64,000 nucleotides of DNA from Candidatus Sulfopaludibacter sp. SbA3. Lineage in GTDB: Bacteria; Acidobacteriota; Vicinamibacteria; Vicinamibacterales; UBA2999. Of this stretch, positions 15,646 to 24,338 are shown piece by piece. The notes beneath the pieces were generated by a model that had not been told where the DNA came from, searched no databases, and worked only from the letters and a program-made list of their open reading frames with translations. Numbering within the stretch: position 1 is the first letter of the stretch; each line of letters opens with the position of its first letter. The stretch covers positions 62,001-126,000 of the forward strand of contig CAMDNQ010000004.1 in assembly GCA_945903265.1 (NCBI GenBank). The letters are read 5' to 3'. The translations under genes were made by a program, and so were the position numbers.

Positions 15646-16939
15646 ATCCGAGATTGACGTTGAACTGATTCCGGCCGGTCCCCGCGGCGTTCGTAATCAC
15701 CTGGTAATCCGCTTTGACGACGACGTTCGAAATTGGCTTCAGGTCCACGCCGAAGGTACGGAAGGTTCCATCGCGGCTCAGGTCCCGCACGAACCCCGCG
15801 GGCACGCGGTCCTGCGTGTCGACCTGTTCGTAACGGATGTACGGCGTCAGCGCGACGCTCGTGTTGAGCTGCGAAAAAAGGTTGTAGCCTGCCTGGATGT
15901 ATCCGCCGCGGAGCCGTTCGGCAATGGGCGCCGTGGCTGCGAGCCGCAGCGCGACGCTCGCGGGCCCGGCGTCTTCAACCGTCGCATTCGCCAGCAGCGC
16001 GCGGAAATCGAATCCTCGAAGCTGCGCGTGCCCGTGGACTTCGACGACCTGCGTGCCGACATCCAGCCGCTCGCCGTTCAGGACGACCTGTTCCTGGCCT
16101 GATCCGCCGTTGTAGAACCCGATGCCGCCGAAGATCCCGGGAACCGGCGTGATATCCACGCGGCCGGAGAAGGCCAGATTACCCGCGAGCGCGTTCACGC
16201 CCTTCTGGCGGCCTCCGCGGAAACCGGTCGAATTAAAGGCGGCGCCTCGCAATCCGTTCGTGACGTACGCCCGGTAATTGACGATGCCGGCGCTGCCCAG
16301 AATGCCCGCGCCGTTCTCGCGCCAGGTCGATGGCAGAATCCGCGATTCGGTTTCCGGCCGCTTCGCACCCAGGAACACATTCGGCTCATGGAACTCATTG
16401 GTCAGACCGAGCGGGAGGAGCACCAATCCGCCGCGGACGGTCGCGTAGTCGCTGGCGAGGAAATCGACGTAGGCGAACTCGACGAAGATCTCGTTGCCGT
16501 GTTCGACCTCGATCTCGGAGTTGAAGAGGAACTTATCGCTGAACCGGTAGCCGGTGTACAGGACCGCGCGGAGGAAATCGAGCCGTGTGGTTGGCGCGCC
16601 GGCGGCGCCTGTTTCGCTCTCGCTGTCGAAGTTCTCGAGCAGCATTTCTCCGTAACCCGCAAACGACAACGCTCCGGGAGCGCGGCGGTACGCCGAAGCG
16701 GCCGACGGCGCAAGGCCGAGCGCCCGGCGACGGTCGTCCGAGAGCGGCGTCTCCTGCGGCTGTTCGCCGCTTCGCAGCTTTTCGATCTCCGCGGCCAGCA
16801 CGTCGACCCGCCGGCGAAGCTCATCCACCTGCGCATCCTGCGCCGGGGCAGGATGCGCCTCAGTCTGCTGAGCGCTGGCCTGAACCGGTAGGAACGAAGA
16901 CCCTGCGAGAAGAACGGCGATGACGTAACGGGCGTGCAT
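15635..16939 (-). CDS. Outer-membrane porin-like protein with coiled-coil N-terminus
   Basis: The 434-residue protein has a signal peptide (VQASAQQ) and then a short coiled coil (VDELRRRVDVLAAEIEKL, about residues 38-55) of the kind that holds trimeric porins. The rest is beta-rich with alternating aromatic residues, and it ends in NVNLGYAF, the C-terminal Phe signal of outer-membrane barrels. It should form a channel in the outer membrane. As first gene of the flavin operon, behind a Fur-box-like site, it may admit an iron complex or other electron acceptor. AGGAGT lies 11 bases before the ATG. Confidence 0.85.
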   Translation of the reverse strand: MHARYVIAVLLAGSSFLPVQASAQQTEAHPAPAQDAQVDELRRRVDVLAAEIEKLRSGEQPQETPLSDDRRRALGLAPSAASAYRRAPGALSFAGYGEMLLENFDSESETGAAGAPTTRLDFLRAVLYTGYRFSDKFLFNSEIEVEHGNEIFVEFAYVDFLASDYATVRGGLVLLPLGLTNEFHEPNVFLGAKRPETESRILPSTWRENGAGILGSAGIVNYRAYVTNGLRGAAFNSTGFRGGRQKGVNALAGNLAFSGRVDITPVPGIFGGIGFYNGGSGQEQVVLNGERLDVGTQVVEVHGHAQLRGFDFRALLANATVEDAGPASVALRLAATAPIAERLRGGYIQAGYNLFSQLNTSVALTPYIRYEQVDTQDRVPAGFVRDLSRDGTFRTFGVDLKPISNVVVKADYQVITNAAGTGRNQFNVNLGYAF

Positions 16940-16978
16940 GAGACGGGGTGACTCCTGAATCTGAATACGTAAACAGAA

Positions 16979-16993
16979 TGAGACTGAGTCTCA
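16979..16993. promoter_or_regulatory. Fur-box-like 7-1-7 palindrome
   Basis: TGAGACT-G-AGTCTCA is a perfect 7-1-7 inverted repeat and matches the Fur core TGATAAT-N-ATTATCA at the outer TGA/TCA and the inner A and T positions. It lies just downstream of the predicted -10 element and 39 bases before the porin ATG, so bound repressor would block transcription. Confidence 0.6.
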
Positions 16994-17008
16994 CTTTCAG
17001 ATCCAAAG

Positions 17009-17036
17009 TCTATATCCGACGATTTTAGTCGGTCAA
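17009..17036 (-). promoter_or_regulatory. Sigma-70-like promoter of the porin/flavin operon
   Basis: On the minus strand TTGACC (17031-17036) and TATAGA (17009-17014) are 16 bases apart. Transcription should start near 17002, immediately upstream of the Fur-like palindrome. Confidence 0.6.
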
Positions 17037-17097
17037 GAGGGAATGATCCACTCCGGGGTCGAAAATCGTCTCCGCAATTGCAGGTACGATGCGGGCA

Positions 17098-18411
17098 GTG
17101 GACTCCCCAAGCCTTCCATTTTCCAAACAAACCCTGTCAAACGGCCTCGACGTCATCGTTCACGAGGATCACCACGTTCCAATCGTCGCCGTAAATGTCT
17201 GGTACCACGTGGGTTCCAAGAACGAGCGTCCCGGGCGCACCGGTTTCGCCCACCTGTTCGAGCACCTGATGTTCGAGGGCTCGGAGCACCACAACTCCGG
17301 CTACTTTCCGCCGCTCCAGCAGGCAGGCGGAGTGCTGAACGGATCGACCAATACCGACCGGACCAACTACTGGGAGGTCGTCCCCACGAGCGCCCTCGAT
17401 CTGGCCCTCTGGATGGAATCGGACCGGATGGGCTATCTGCTCCCGGCCGTGACGCAGCAGCGCCTCGAGACTCAGCGCGACGTCGTCCTCAACGAGCGTC
17501 GTCAGAACTACGAGAACCGGCCGTACGGATATGCGTTGATGGCTCTCACGTCGGTGCTCTATCCGGCTGATCACCCGTACCACTGGCTGACCATCGGCTC
17601 GAGTGAAGACATCAGCGCGGCACGCCTCGACGACGTGCACGAGTTCTTCCGGACGTACTACCACCCCGGCAACGCGTCGCTGTCGCTGGCGGGAGACATC
17701 GACACCGCGCGCGGCTTCGAGCTGGCCGAACGCTATTTCGGGGACCTTCCGGCCGGTCGCGCCCCCGAACCTGTCCAGGCCTCCGCGGCCCTCGATCGCG
17801 AACAGCGCCTCGTGCTCGAAGACCGCGTGCAGATGCCGCGCGTGTACATGGCGTGGCATTCGCCTGCGATGTTCAGCGAGCACGACGCCGAACTCGATCT
17901 GCTGGCCGATCTGCTGGCGAATGGAAAAACGTCGCGGCTGTACCGCACGCTGGTGTACGAAGAACGTCTCGCGCTCGATGTATCGGCGTTTCAGAGCTCG
18001 CGCGAACTGGGGAGCTTTTTCCTCCTTGCCGCCACCGCGGCGCCTGGGAAGTCGCTCACCGACATCGCCGCGGCCGTCGACGTGGAGCTCGAACGCGTGG
18101 CCGACGAAGGACCCTCGGACGCCGAAATGGAGCGTGCGCGCGCTCAGACCGAGGCGCACTTCATGTACCGGATTCAGACCGTGGGTGGATTCGGCGGCAA
18201 GTCCGACCAGCTGAACGCGTACAACACCTTTCGCCGCGACCCGGCTTTTTTCGCGACGGATCTGGCCCGGTATCGGGACGCCACCGCCGCCGGCGTGCGC
18301 GACGCCGCGCGTGCCTATCTGCGCTGCGACCAGCGCGTCATGCTCAGCGTCGTCCCCCGGGGGCAGCCCGCCCTCGCCCTGTCCGGCTCCAATCCGGTGA
18401 CGGTCGGTTGA
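17098..18411 (+). CDS. M16-family zinc peptidase, catalytic member of a pair
   Basis: The 437-residue protein has the inverted zinc motif HLFEH (about residues 52-56) with the distal Glu in LNERRQNYENRPYG, so it should be an active M16 metallopeptidase. No signal peptide is visible. The GTG at 17098 is preferred because a TACGAT -10 element (17085-17090) ends seven bases upstream and overlaps the alternative in-frame ATG at 17089. The next gene encodes an M16 partner lacking the zinc motif, and the stop and start codons overlap. Such pairs form heterodimers in mitochondrial processing peptidase and bacterial relatives. Confidence 0.9.
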   Translation: MDSPSLPFSKQTLSNGLDVIVHEDHHVPIVAVNVWYHVGSKNERPGRTGFAHLFEHLMFEGSEHHNSGYFPPLQQAGGVLNGSTNTDRTNYWEVVPTSALDLALWMESDRMGYLLPAVTQQRLETQRDVVLNERRQNYENRPYGYALMALTSVLYPADHPYHWLTIGSSEDISAARLDDVHEFFRTYYHPGNASLSLAGDIDTARGFELAERYFGDLPAGRAPEPVQASAALDREQRLVLEDRVQMPRVYMAWHSPAMFSEHDAELDLLADLLANGKTSRLYRTLVYEERLALDVSAFQSSRELGSFFLLAATAAPGKSLTDIAAAVDVELERVADEGPSDAEMERARAQTEAHFMYRIQTVGGFGGKSDQLNAYNTFRRDPAFFATDLARYRDATAAGVRDAARAYLRCDQRVMLSVVPRGQPALALSGSNPVTVG

Positions 18412-19778
18412 TGCGCGTCGATCGGTCTCAGCTGCCTGCCGTTGGATCGGATCCGGCGTTCAAGTTTCCGCGAATCGTGCGGCACACGCTCGGCAACGGG
18501 CTCGCCGTCCGCACTCTCGAACACTACACGGTGCCGGTCGTGACCTTCGTCATGCTGATTGACGGCGGCGTCGTGTCGGATCCTGCCGGCCAGGAAGGTC
18601 TCGCCGCCATCACTGCCGACATGGTGGACGAGGGGACGGGCGATCTGACGGCCATCGAGGTGTCGGAATCGCTCGCGCAGATCGGCGCGGACTACGACGT
18701 CGATGTGGGCGCGGACGCGATTGTCTTTACGCTCACGACGCTGGAGCGATTCGCGGAACGGGGCGGCGGGCTGCTCGCCGATCTGCTGACGAGGCCCAGT
18801 CTCCGGCTCGAGGATTTCGAGCGCGTCCGGCAGATGCGTCTCGACAGGCTGCGTCAGCTCAAGGACTCGCCTCCCGCTGTCGCCGAACGGGCATTCCTCC
18901 GGTTGATGTATCCGGATCATCCGTACGGCCATCTCGCGATTGGCAACGACGCGTCCCTCAGCGGTCTCGAGCTCGAGCGTGTGGTCCGGTGTCACCGTGA
19001 CATTTTTCGGCCGAATCGCGCCACGCTGGTGATCGCCGGGCCCATGACGCACGACGAGCTTCGTCAGGTCGCCGACACGACGTTCGGCGGATGGGGGACG
19101 TCCTCCGACCCGGTGGCCTCGACCATCGCTGACGTCGCGCCGAGTGCCGGGGCCCCGAGGCTGACCGTCATACCGCGCGAGGGCGCCGCGCAGTCGGAGC
19201 TTCGCATCGGACACCTGTCGGCCCACCGCAATTCGCCTGACTATCCATCGCTCCTCGTCATGAACGCCGTGCTGGGCGGGCAGTTCGTGAGTCGGATCAA
19301 CCTGAAGCTTCGGGAAGAAAAAGGATTCACGTACGGCGCGCGCACCGGCTTCGACTGGCGCCGCCGCCTGTCGCCCTTCGCCCTGCAGGCCAGCGTGCAC
19401 AGCGCGTCGACAGCCGAAGCCATCCGTGATTCGTTCGCGGAACTGGAGGGGATCAGGGGCGCGCGGCCGCCCACGGAGAAGGAGATGCTGCTGGCGCGCG
19501 CCTCGTTGACGCGCGGCTACCCGCGCAATTTCGAGACGGCCCAGCAGGTCGCGCGGTCGGTGGCGCAGCTGGCGTTGTACGACCTGCCCGACACGTACTT
19601 CGAGGAGTTCATTCCGAAGGTGAATGCCGTCTCGGCGGACCAGGTCGTCAGCGCCGCGCAGCGTTACATCGATCCGGCGCGGGCATCGATCCTGGTCGTC
19701 GGCGACCACCACGCGATTGCCGATTCGCTCGCGTCGCTCGGATACGGCGCGCCGCAGCTCCTCTCGGCGGACGTTTAG
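18411..19778 (+). CDS. M16-family protein, non-catalytic partner
   Basis: The 455-residue protein shares the M16 fold with its neighbour (LGNGLAVRTLE, VIAGPMTHDEL, LREEKGFTYGARTGF) but has AAITADMVDEG where HxxEH should be, so it cannot bind catalytic zinc. It keeps the Arg/Tyr segment FTYGAR that contributes to the active site of the partner in heterodimeric M16 enzymes. The ATG overlaps the preceding stop (TGATG), consistent with equal synthesis. The 3' end overlaps the convergent hydrolase gene by four bases. Confidence 0.9.
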   Translation: MRVDRSQLPAVGSDPAFKFPRIVRHTLGNGLAVRTLEHYTVPVVTFVMLIDGGVVSDPAGQEGLAAITADMVDEGTGDLTAIEVSESLAQIGADYDVDVGADAIVFTLTTLERFAERGGGLLADLLTRPSLRLEDFERVRQMRLDRLRQLKDSPPAVAERAFLRLMYPDHPYGHLAIGNDASLSGLELERVVRCHRDIFRPNRATLVIAGPMTHDELRQVADTTFGGWGTSSDPVASTIADVAPSAGAPRLTVIPREGAAQSELRIGHLSAHRNSPDYPSLLVMNAVLGGQFVSRINLKLREEKGFTYGARTGFDWRRRLSPFALQASVHSASTAEAIRDSFAELEGIRGARPPTEKEMLLARASLTRGYPRNFETAQQVARSVAQLALYDLPDTYFEEFIPKVNAVSADQVVSAAQRYIDPARASILVVGDHHAIADSLASLGYGAPQLLSADV

Positions 19779-20824
19779 AGGCTCCGCAGCAGAAAGCGCG
19801 TCAGCAGGTAGCCGTCGAGATATTTGAACGGCGCCGTGCCGGTGCTGTAGTGGCCGCACGGCAGGACGGCGGTTTCGTGCGGAAGGTCCATTCGCTGGAA
19901 TTCCCCGATCAGCTCTCGCGACAGATCGACCGGAAATGTCAGGTCGTAGCGTGCATAGACCAGGAGCGTCCGCGCGTGGCGCACGCGATCCAGATATGAC
20001 GAGGGGCTGATCGGACGCCACAGGCTGCGCAGACGATCGAGATCGATTCGGCCGTCGAGACCCTGCTTCACGTGCTGCGTCGACAACCCCCGCCAGACGA
20101 CATCCGCGAATCGCGGCGACACGTGGTTGAGTGCCTGGGCCCGGATCAACGGCTCGTGCGCCGTGGTCAGCATCGCCAGGCACGACCCGAGGCTTGTCCC
20201 CAGAATGCCGATTCGTTCGAACCCCTGTGAGGCCAGCCACCCAACTGCCCGGCGCGAATCGAGCACCGCCTGCCGGCACACCTGCAGCGTCCGCGCGATG
20301 TTCGAGCTGACGATGTAGTCCGCGCGGGTGAGTTCGGCCGGCATGCGCGCGTCGTGGTAGGGAAGACTGAGTCGAAGCGCCGAGACGCCAAATCGAGCGA
20401 GCAGTTTCGCCAGCCCCACATGTCCTTCCGCGTCCGCATTCCACTGAGGCAGGAGGACGACGGCACGTCCGCGCGGCCCGGGGACGCCGATGGCCGGTTC
20501 CGTCGCGGCAGGAAACCATCGCGCATGCACCGTGTTGTTTTCAGGATGCGGCGTGGTGAGCGCGCTTGGGAACGAGAGCGACGCGGTAGCCCGGTCGTAC
20601 GAGTAGTCCTTCGTCGCCGGGGTATCGAAGAACGCAGGGGTGTCCCGCATGATGTCGTCCACCCACTGCCCCAACTGTTCGGCTTCGTCGAGCTGGTGTG
20701 GACGCTCGATGGGAGAGCCGTTCGGAAACATCCAGTCGAGTCCCCAGTCGAATTCCCGGACGACGCGATTCGTGGTGACGGATGCGAGACGACGCTCCCA
20801 GGCGTGAAAGAAAGGCGCGATCAC
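19775..20824 (-). CDS. Alpha/beta hydrolase, ABHD18-like
   Basis: The 349-residue protein has an alpha/beta hydrolase core: a strand AVVLLPQWNADAEGH, the nucleophile elbow GTSLGS (Ser), an acid region LVYARYDLTFP, and a C-terminal His in CGHYSTGTAPFKYLDGY. The wording around the nucleophile and the final His resembles the ABHD18 group, whose substrates are unknown. No signal peptide is present. The start is GTG (20822-20824) without a clear ribosome-binding site. It converges on the M16 pair, overlapping by four bases. Confidence 0.82.
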   Translation of the reverse strand: MIAPFFHAWERRLASVTTNRVVREFDWGLDWMFPNGSPIERPHQLDEAEQLGQWVDDIMRDTPAFFDTPATKDYSYDRATASLSFPSALTTPHPENNTVHARWFPAATEPAIGVPGPRGRAVVLLPQWNADAEGHVGLAKLLARFGVSALRLSLPYHDARMPAELTRADYIVSSNIARTLQVCRQAVLDSRRAVGWLASQGFERIGILGTSLGSCLAMLTTAHEPLIRAQALNHVSPRFADVVWRGLSTQHVKQGLDGRIDLDRLRSLWRPISPSSYLDRVRHARTLLVYARYDLTFPVDLSRELIGEFQRMDLPHETAVLPCGHYSTGTAPFKYLDGYLLTRFLLRSL

Positions 20825-20856
20825 GGGTTCCGGTGGGCCCGCGGGTTGCAGACGAG

Positions 20857-21027
20857 ATGAGCATGCTTGAGCATCCGAGTAAACCCGACGTACCGAGGCC
20901 GTCTGGCGTGCCCGACATTATCGACTCGCCGCCCCCCGACATCAGCCCGGCGCCGCCTCCCGATATTCCGCCGGCGCCGCTGCCGGATCGGCCCGAGCCT
21001 CAACGCGACATCCCCGGGCCGAGGTAA
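20857..21027 (+). CDS. Possible small proline-rich protein
   Basis: A 56-residue frame starts MSMLEHPSKPDVPRP and continues with repeats of PDI-P-PAPxP, about 40% proline. Short proline-rich proteins of this kind occur in many genomes without known function. It has no clear ribosome-binding site, and its last 28 bases overlap the convergent amidase gene, so it could be a chance frame. Confidence 0.3.
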   Translation: MSMLEHPSKPDVPRPSGVPDIIDSPPPDISPAPPPDIPPAPLPDRPEPQRDIPGPR

Positions 21028-22379
21028 CGCTCGATCGCGGCCGCAGCATCGAGCAGGTCAGATGTCCTGCCATGCCGGCCGACGATCTGAGTGCCCACGG
21101 GAAGATGGCCTGGTGCCGCGCCGCAAGGCAGCGTGATCGCCGGATGGCCGGTGAGATTGAATAGCTGCGTGAGGCGCAGCATGACGTTTCGCACCGGCTG
21201 GTCTTCGCGGTGGTTCTGGCGGCCGAGCCGCACGGTGTCCTCGCCGATCGTGGGCGCTGGAATCGGCACCGTGGGCAGCAGCAAGCCGTCGCGGCCTTCA
21301 AGCGCGGCGTCGACTTCGGCGCGCAGGACCACGCGGCCATGCTGTGCGCGCACGTAATCCTCTCCAAGGATGGACCGTCCCATTTCAAGTCGAAGCCGTA
21401 CGTTCGGCGTGTAGTCGTGCGGCTGCGTCTCCAGCGTCAGTGCGTGATACGCGGCAGCTTCCGTCAGCGCGATGTGCGTGTAGATGGCGCCGATGTCAGC
21501 GCTGTGCCCGATATCGACGTCCTCGAGCGTGGTTCCCGCATCACGAAGGCGCGCGCAGCCGTCTGCAAACGCGGCGTCCACAGCGGGATCCAGGAGGGCA
21601 CTGAAGTAGCCTCGCAGGACACCGAATCGCAGAGATCGCGGATTCTGGATCGCGCCCGCGGATCGCCCCGGCTGTCCGCTCAGGACGCCGAACAGGGTAC
21701 GCGCGTCAGACACGGATCGGCAAAGAGGTCCCGCATGATCGAGTGAGTGGCTCAGCGGGACCACTCCGCGCAGCGGAATGTCCCCGAACGCCGGTTTGAG
21801 TCCGACCAGGCCGCAGACCGCCGCAGGGATTCGGACCGAGCCTCCGGTGTCGGTGCCGACAGCCGCGAAGGCCATGCCTGCCGCAACCGCGGCTGCCGAT
21901 CCCCCGGACGAGCCGCCAGGCGATCGGGACGGATCCGCGGGATGCCGCGCCGGTCCAAACGCGGAATCCTCGTTCGTCGTGCCGAGGGCAAACTCGTGCA
22001 GGTTGTTCTTCCCGAGAAGGACAGCCCCCGCATCGCGCAGCCGCGACACAATCGTCGCGTCGGCCGTGGCGATGTGCCGATCGCGAACATGTGATGCCGC
22101 GGTGGTCCGCTTGCCCGCGACGTCGATGAGATCCTTCAGCGCAACAGGAACACCGTGGAGCGGCCCGCGATACACCCCCCGCCCCATTTCGGCATCCGCG
22201 TCGCGCGCGTCATGGATCGCCTCGTCCGCAAAGACGTCGATGAACGCATTGAGTGATGGATTACGTGCGGCCACGACCTGCAGGCAGTGCGCGGTGACGT
22301 CCTCGGACGTCAGCTCACGCGATCGAAAAGCGTGCGCCAATCCCTCGATCGTCGAGGGCAGGCCCGCGTCGATTGTCAT
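21000..22379 (-). CDS. Amidase-signature-family hydrolase
   Basis: The 459-residue protein has the whole amidase signature: the catalytic Lys in VPVALKDLID, the Gly/Ser-rich segment SPGGSSGGSAAAVAAG, and TDTGGSVRIPAA with the nucleophile Ser. Family members hydrolyse amides; GatA-like and indoleacetamide hydrolases are both in this group. No gatB or gatC is near, so a free-standing amidase is more likely than a tRNA amidotransferase subunit. Its start is only 18 bases from the divergent pyk start, and a TACCCT element lies eight bases upstream, which suggests leaderless expression. Confidence 0.92.
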   Translation of the reverse strand: MTIDAGLPSTIEGLAHAFRSRELTSEDVTAHCLQVVAARNPSLNAFIDVFADEAIHDARDADAEMGRGVYRGPLHGVPVALKDLIDVAGKRTTAASHVRDRHIATADATIVSRLRDAGAVLLGKNNLHEFALGTTNEDSAFGPARHPADPSRSPGGSSGGSAAAVAAGMAFAAVGTDTGGSVRIPAAVCGLVGLKPAFGDIPLRGVVPLSHSLDHAGPLCRSVSDARTLFGVLSGQPGRSAGAIQNPRSLRFGVLRGYFSALLDPAVDAAFADGCARLRDAGTTLEDVDIGHSADIGAIYTHIALTEAAAYHALTLETQPHDYTPNVRLRLEMGRSILGEDYVRAQHGRVVLRAEVDAALEGRDGLLLPTVPIPAPTIGEDTVRLGRQNHREDQPVRNVMLRLTQLFNLTGHPAITLPCGAAPGHLPVGTQIVGRHGRTSDLLDAAAAIERYLGPGMSR

Positions 22380-22386
22380 GTACGCT

Positions 22387-22393
22387 TAGGGTA
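22387..22393. promoter_or_regulatory. Overlapping divergent -10 elements for amidase and pyk
   Basis: The sequence TAGGGTA reads TAGGGT (22387-22392) on the plus strand, five bases before the pyk ATG. It reads TACCCT (22393-22388) on the minus strand, eight bases before the amidase ATG. Only 18 bases separate the two start codons, so one melted region could serve both directions. Confidence 0.4.
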
Positions 22394-22397
22394 ACCC

Positions 22398-23819
22398 ATG
22401 CGCCGCACGAAGATTATTGCGACCGTCGGTCCCGCGAGCAGCAGCGCCGCGGTGCTCGATGAATTGATTGCCGCGGGCGTCGATGTGTTCCGCCTGAACT
22501 TTTCCCACGGCACACGCGAAACGCATGGCGAGGTGATCGCGCGCATCCGGGAAAGAGCCGGACGTCAGAAGCGGCACGTCGCCATCCTTCAGGATCTCGC
22601 CGGTCCGAAGATCCGCATCGGCCGGCTGCAGGGCGGCGTGCCGATCGTGCTGCAGAAGGGCGATCGGCTGGACATTGCTGTCGGCACCGACCTCGGACAT
22701 CCCGGACGCGTGTTCACGACGTTCGCGGACCTGCCGGGTGCGCTGCACGCCGGCGACACACTGCTGCTCGACGACGGCCGCATCGCGCTGGAGGTGCAGA
22801 CTGCCGATCGCCAGTCGGTGCAGACGCGCGTCGTGGACGGAGGCGAGCTTGGCGAACACAAGGGCATCAGCGCCCCCGGTGTCACATTCCCGACATCCGG
22901 CACCACGTCGAAGGATCTCGACGATCTCGATTTTGGCGTGTCGGCTGGCGTGGATTTCATGGCGTTGAGCTTCGTGCAATCGGCGGGGGATATTCAGATC
23001 GCGCGGGATCGGCTCGCGCGCTCCGGGGCGCCGTCGACTCCCCTGGTCGCCAAGCTCGAACGTCCGCAGGCGGTCGAGCGGCTCGACGAAATCCTTGCCG
23101 CGGCCGACGCCGTGATGGTGGCGCGCGGCGATCTCGGGCTCGAATTGCCGCTCGAGCGGGTGCCCCGGATCCAGAAGGACGTGACGCGCCGTGCGCGGGC
23201 GCTCGGCATGCCCGTCATCCTCGCGACACAGGTACTGGAATCGATGCGGACGGAAACGCGGCCGACCCGAGCCGAGGTCAGCGATGCCGCGTTTGCCGTC
23301 GACAGCGGCGTTGACGCGATCATGCTCGCCGGCGAGACGGCGATAGGCCAGCATCCCGTCCGCACCGTACAGGTGCTCGACGCCATCATTCGAGACGCCG
23401 AGGCCATGCCACCGGCGAGCCCCGGACAGCAGCCGGACAGCGTCCGGCTGCTCGGCGGCCACGGGCGTGCGATCTGCGAGGCGGCGGTGACCCTCGCCAA
23501 TCGCGGCGAGGCATCCGCGATCGTCGCGATCACCCGAGGCGGCAAGACCGCGCGCCTCCTGTCGGCGCTCCGGCCCCGCGCGCCCATCTTCGCCGCCACT
23601 GATAACGCCGTCATGGCTCGCCAGTTGACCCTGGCGTGGGGCGTGATTCCGGTGCTTTGTGGCTCGATGCAGGGGGACGTCAGCGACGAGGCCTATCGCA
23701 TCGGCCAAATGCTCGTGGACGATGGATCGATTCCGAAGGGATCGGTGATCGTGCTCGTCAGCATCACCCCCGAGCTGGCGCGAGGGTCATCGAACTTCCT
23801 GAAGCTGCAGCGCGTTTAG
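22398..23819 (+). CDS. pyk: Pyruvate kinase
   Basis: The 473-residue enzyme converts phosphoenolpyruvate and ADP to pyruvate and ATP. Motifs are complete: TKIIATVGPASS at the start, FRLNFSHGT, QDLAGPKIRIG, the catalytic Lys region LVAKLERPQAVE, the Mg-binding segment ADAVMVARGDLGLELP, ATQVLESM and DAIMLAGETAIGQHP. Length matches the family. It lies apart from the other glycolytic genes at 59-62 kb. The ATG follows a TAGGGT element by five bases and no Shine-Dalgarno sequence is seen. Confidence 0.97.
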   Translation: MRRTKIIATVGPASSSAAVLDELIAAGVDVFRLNFSHGTRETHGEVIARIRERAGRQKRHVAILQDLAGPKIRIGRLQGGVPIVLQKGDRLDIAVGTDLGHPGRVFTTFADLPGALHAGDTLLLDDGRIALEVQTADRQSVQTRVVDGGELGEHKGISAPGVTFPTSGTTSKDLDDLDFGVSAGVDFMALSFVQSAGDIQIARDRLARSGAPSTPLVAKLERPQAVERLDEILAAADAVMVARGDLGLELPLERVPRIQKDVTRRARALGMPVILATQVLESMRTETRPTRAEVSDAAFAVDSGVDAIMLAGETAIGQHPVRTVQVLDAIIRDAEAMPPASPGQQPDSVRLLGGHGRAICEAAVTLANRGEASAIVAITRGGKTARLLSALRPRAPIFAATDNAVMARQLTLAWGVIPVLCGSMQGDVSDEAYRIGQMLVDDGSIPKGSVIVLVSITPELARGSSNFLKLQRV

Positions 23820-23839
23820 TGGCCGCCTGCAACGCGGCG

Positions 23840-24307
23840 TCACCGGCGTTGCTCCAGATATCTCTTGAGTGCGGCGAGCGCCACGCTCCAGCCGGATTGC
23901 ATCACCTCGTAATACCGGAGCCATCGGGGGCTGTCGGGGTCGCAGCCCGACTGGCGCACGTGAAGCTCCGTGGTGAACGGTCCCTTATAGATGCACGTCA
24001 CTTCGAGCGCCATCGGGCCAATCGGATCGCCGTCCGGCGGGTGCCAGTACAGCTCGGCGACAAAAAATTCCCGGCCGGCGGCAAAGTCGATGACGGTCCC
24101 GTGAAAACTGCCCCCCAGGCGGCCGAGCATGTCGTCGCGCCATTCCGTCGGTTCCCATTCGACCGCGTAGCTGCCGAGCGGACGAGGTACGCACACGGCG
24201 CGCGAGACCTCCCACCAGGCGGCTAGCGCCTTTCCGTCGAAGAAGGCCTCGAGCACTTTCGACGGCATGGCATTGATTGTGATGCTCTGCGTGACTTCAG
24301 ACGTCAT
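23840..24307 (-). CDS. SRPBCC/AHSA1-like small-ligand-binding protein
   Basis: The 155-residue protein shows the START/AHSA1 pattern: QSITINAMPSKVLEAFFDGKALAAWW at the N-terminus, a strand region with EFFVAELYWHPP, and a long C-terminal helix (SPRWLRYYEVMQSGWSVALAALKRYLE). Such proteins have a deep hydrophobic cavity; individual ligands are mostly unknown. It is divergent from the LOG gene with 31 bases between start codons, and its 3' end faces the pyk stop 20 bases away. Confidence 0.85.
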   Translation of the reverse strand: MTSEVTQSITINAMPSKVLEAFFDGKALAAWWEVSRAVCVPRPLGSYAVEWEPTEWRDDMLGRLGGSFHGTVIDFAAGREFFVAELYWHPPDGDPIGPMALEVTCIYKGPFTTELHVRQSGCDPDSPRWLRYYEVMQSGWSVALAALKRYLEQRR

Positions 24308-24338
24308 CGAATCGGCTACCGCATCTTAAACTGTACCC

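Noticed and set aside
18315-20519. 734-residue open frame on the minus strand opposite the second M16 gene and the hydrolase region
   Set aside because: It is a GC-rich shadow: Arg-rich, no domain motifs, no ribosome site, and it lies opposite or in another phase to genes with clear M16 and hydrolase motifs.
21000-22379. Amidase as GatA of the tRNA-dependent amidotransferase
   Set aside because: No gatB or gatC is adjacent, and the amidase signature alone does not separate GatA from free amidases.
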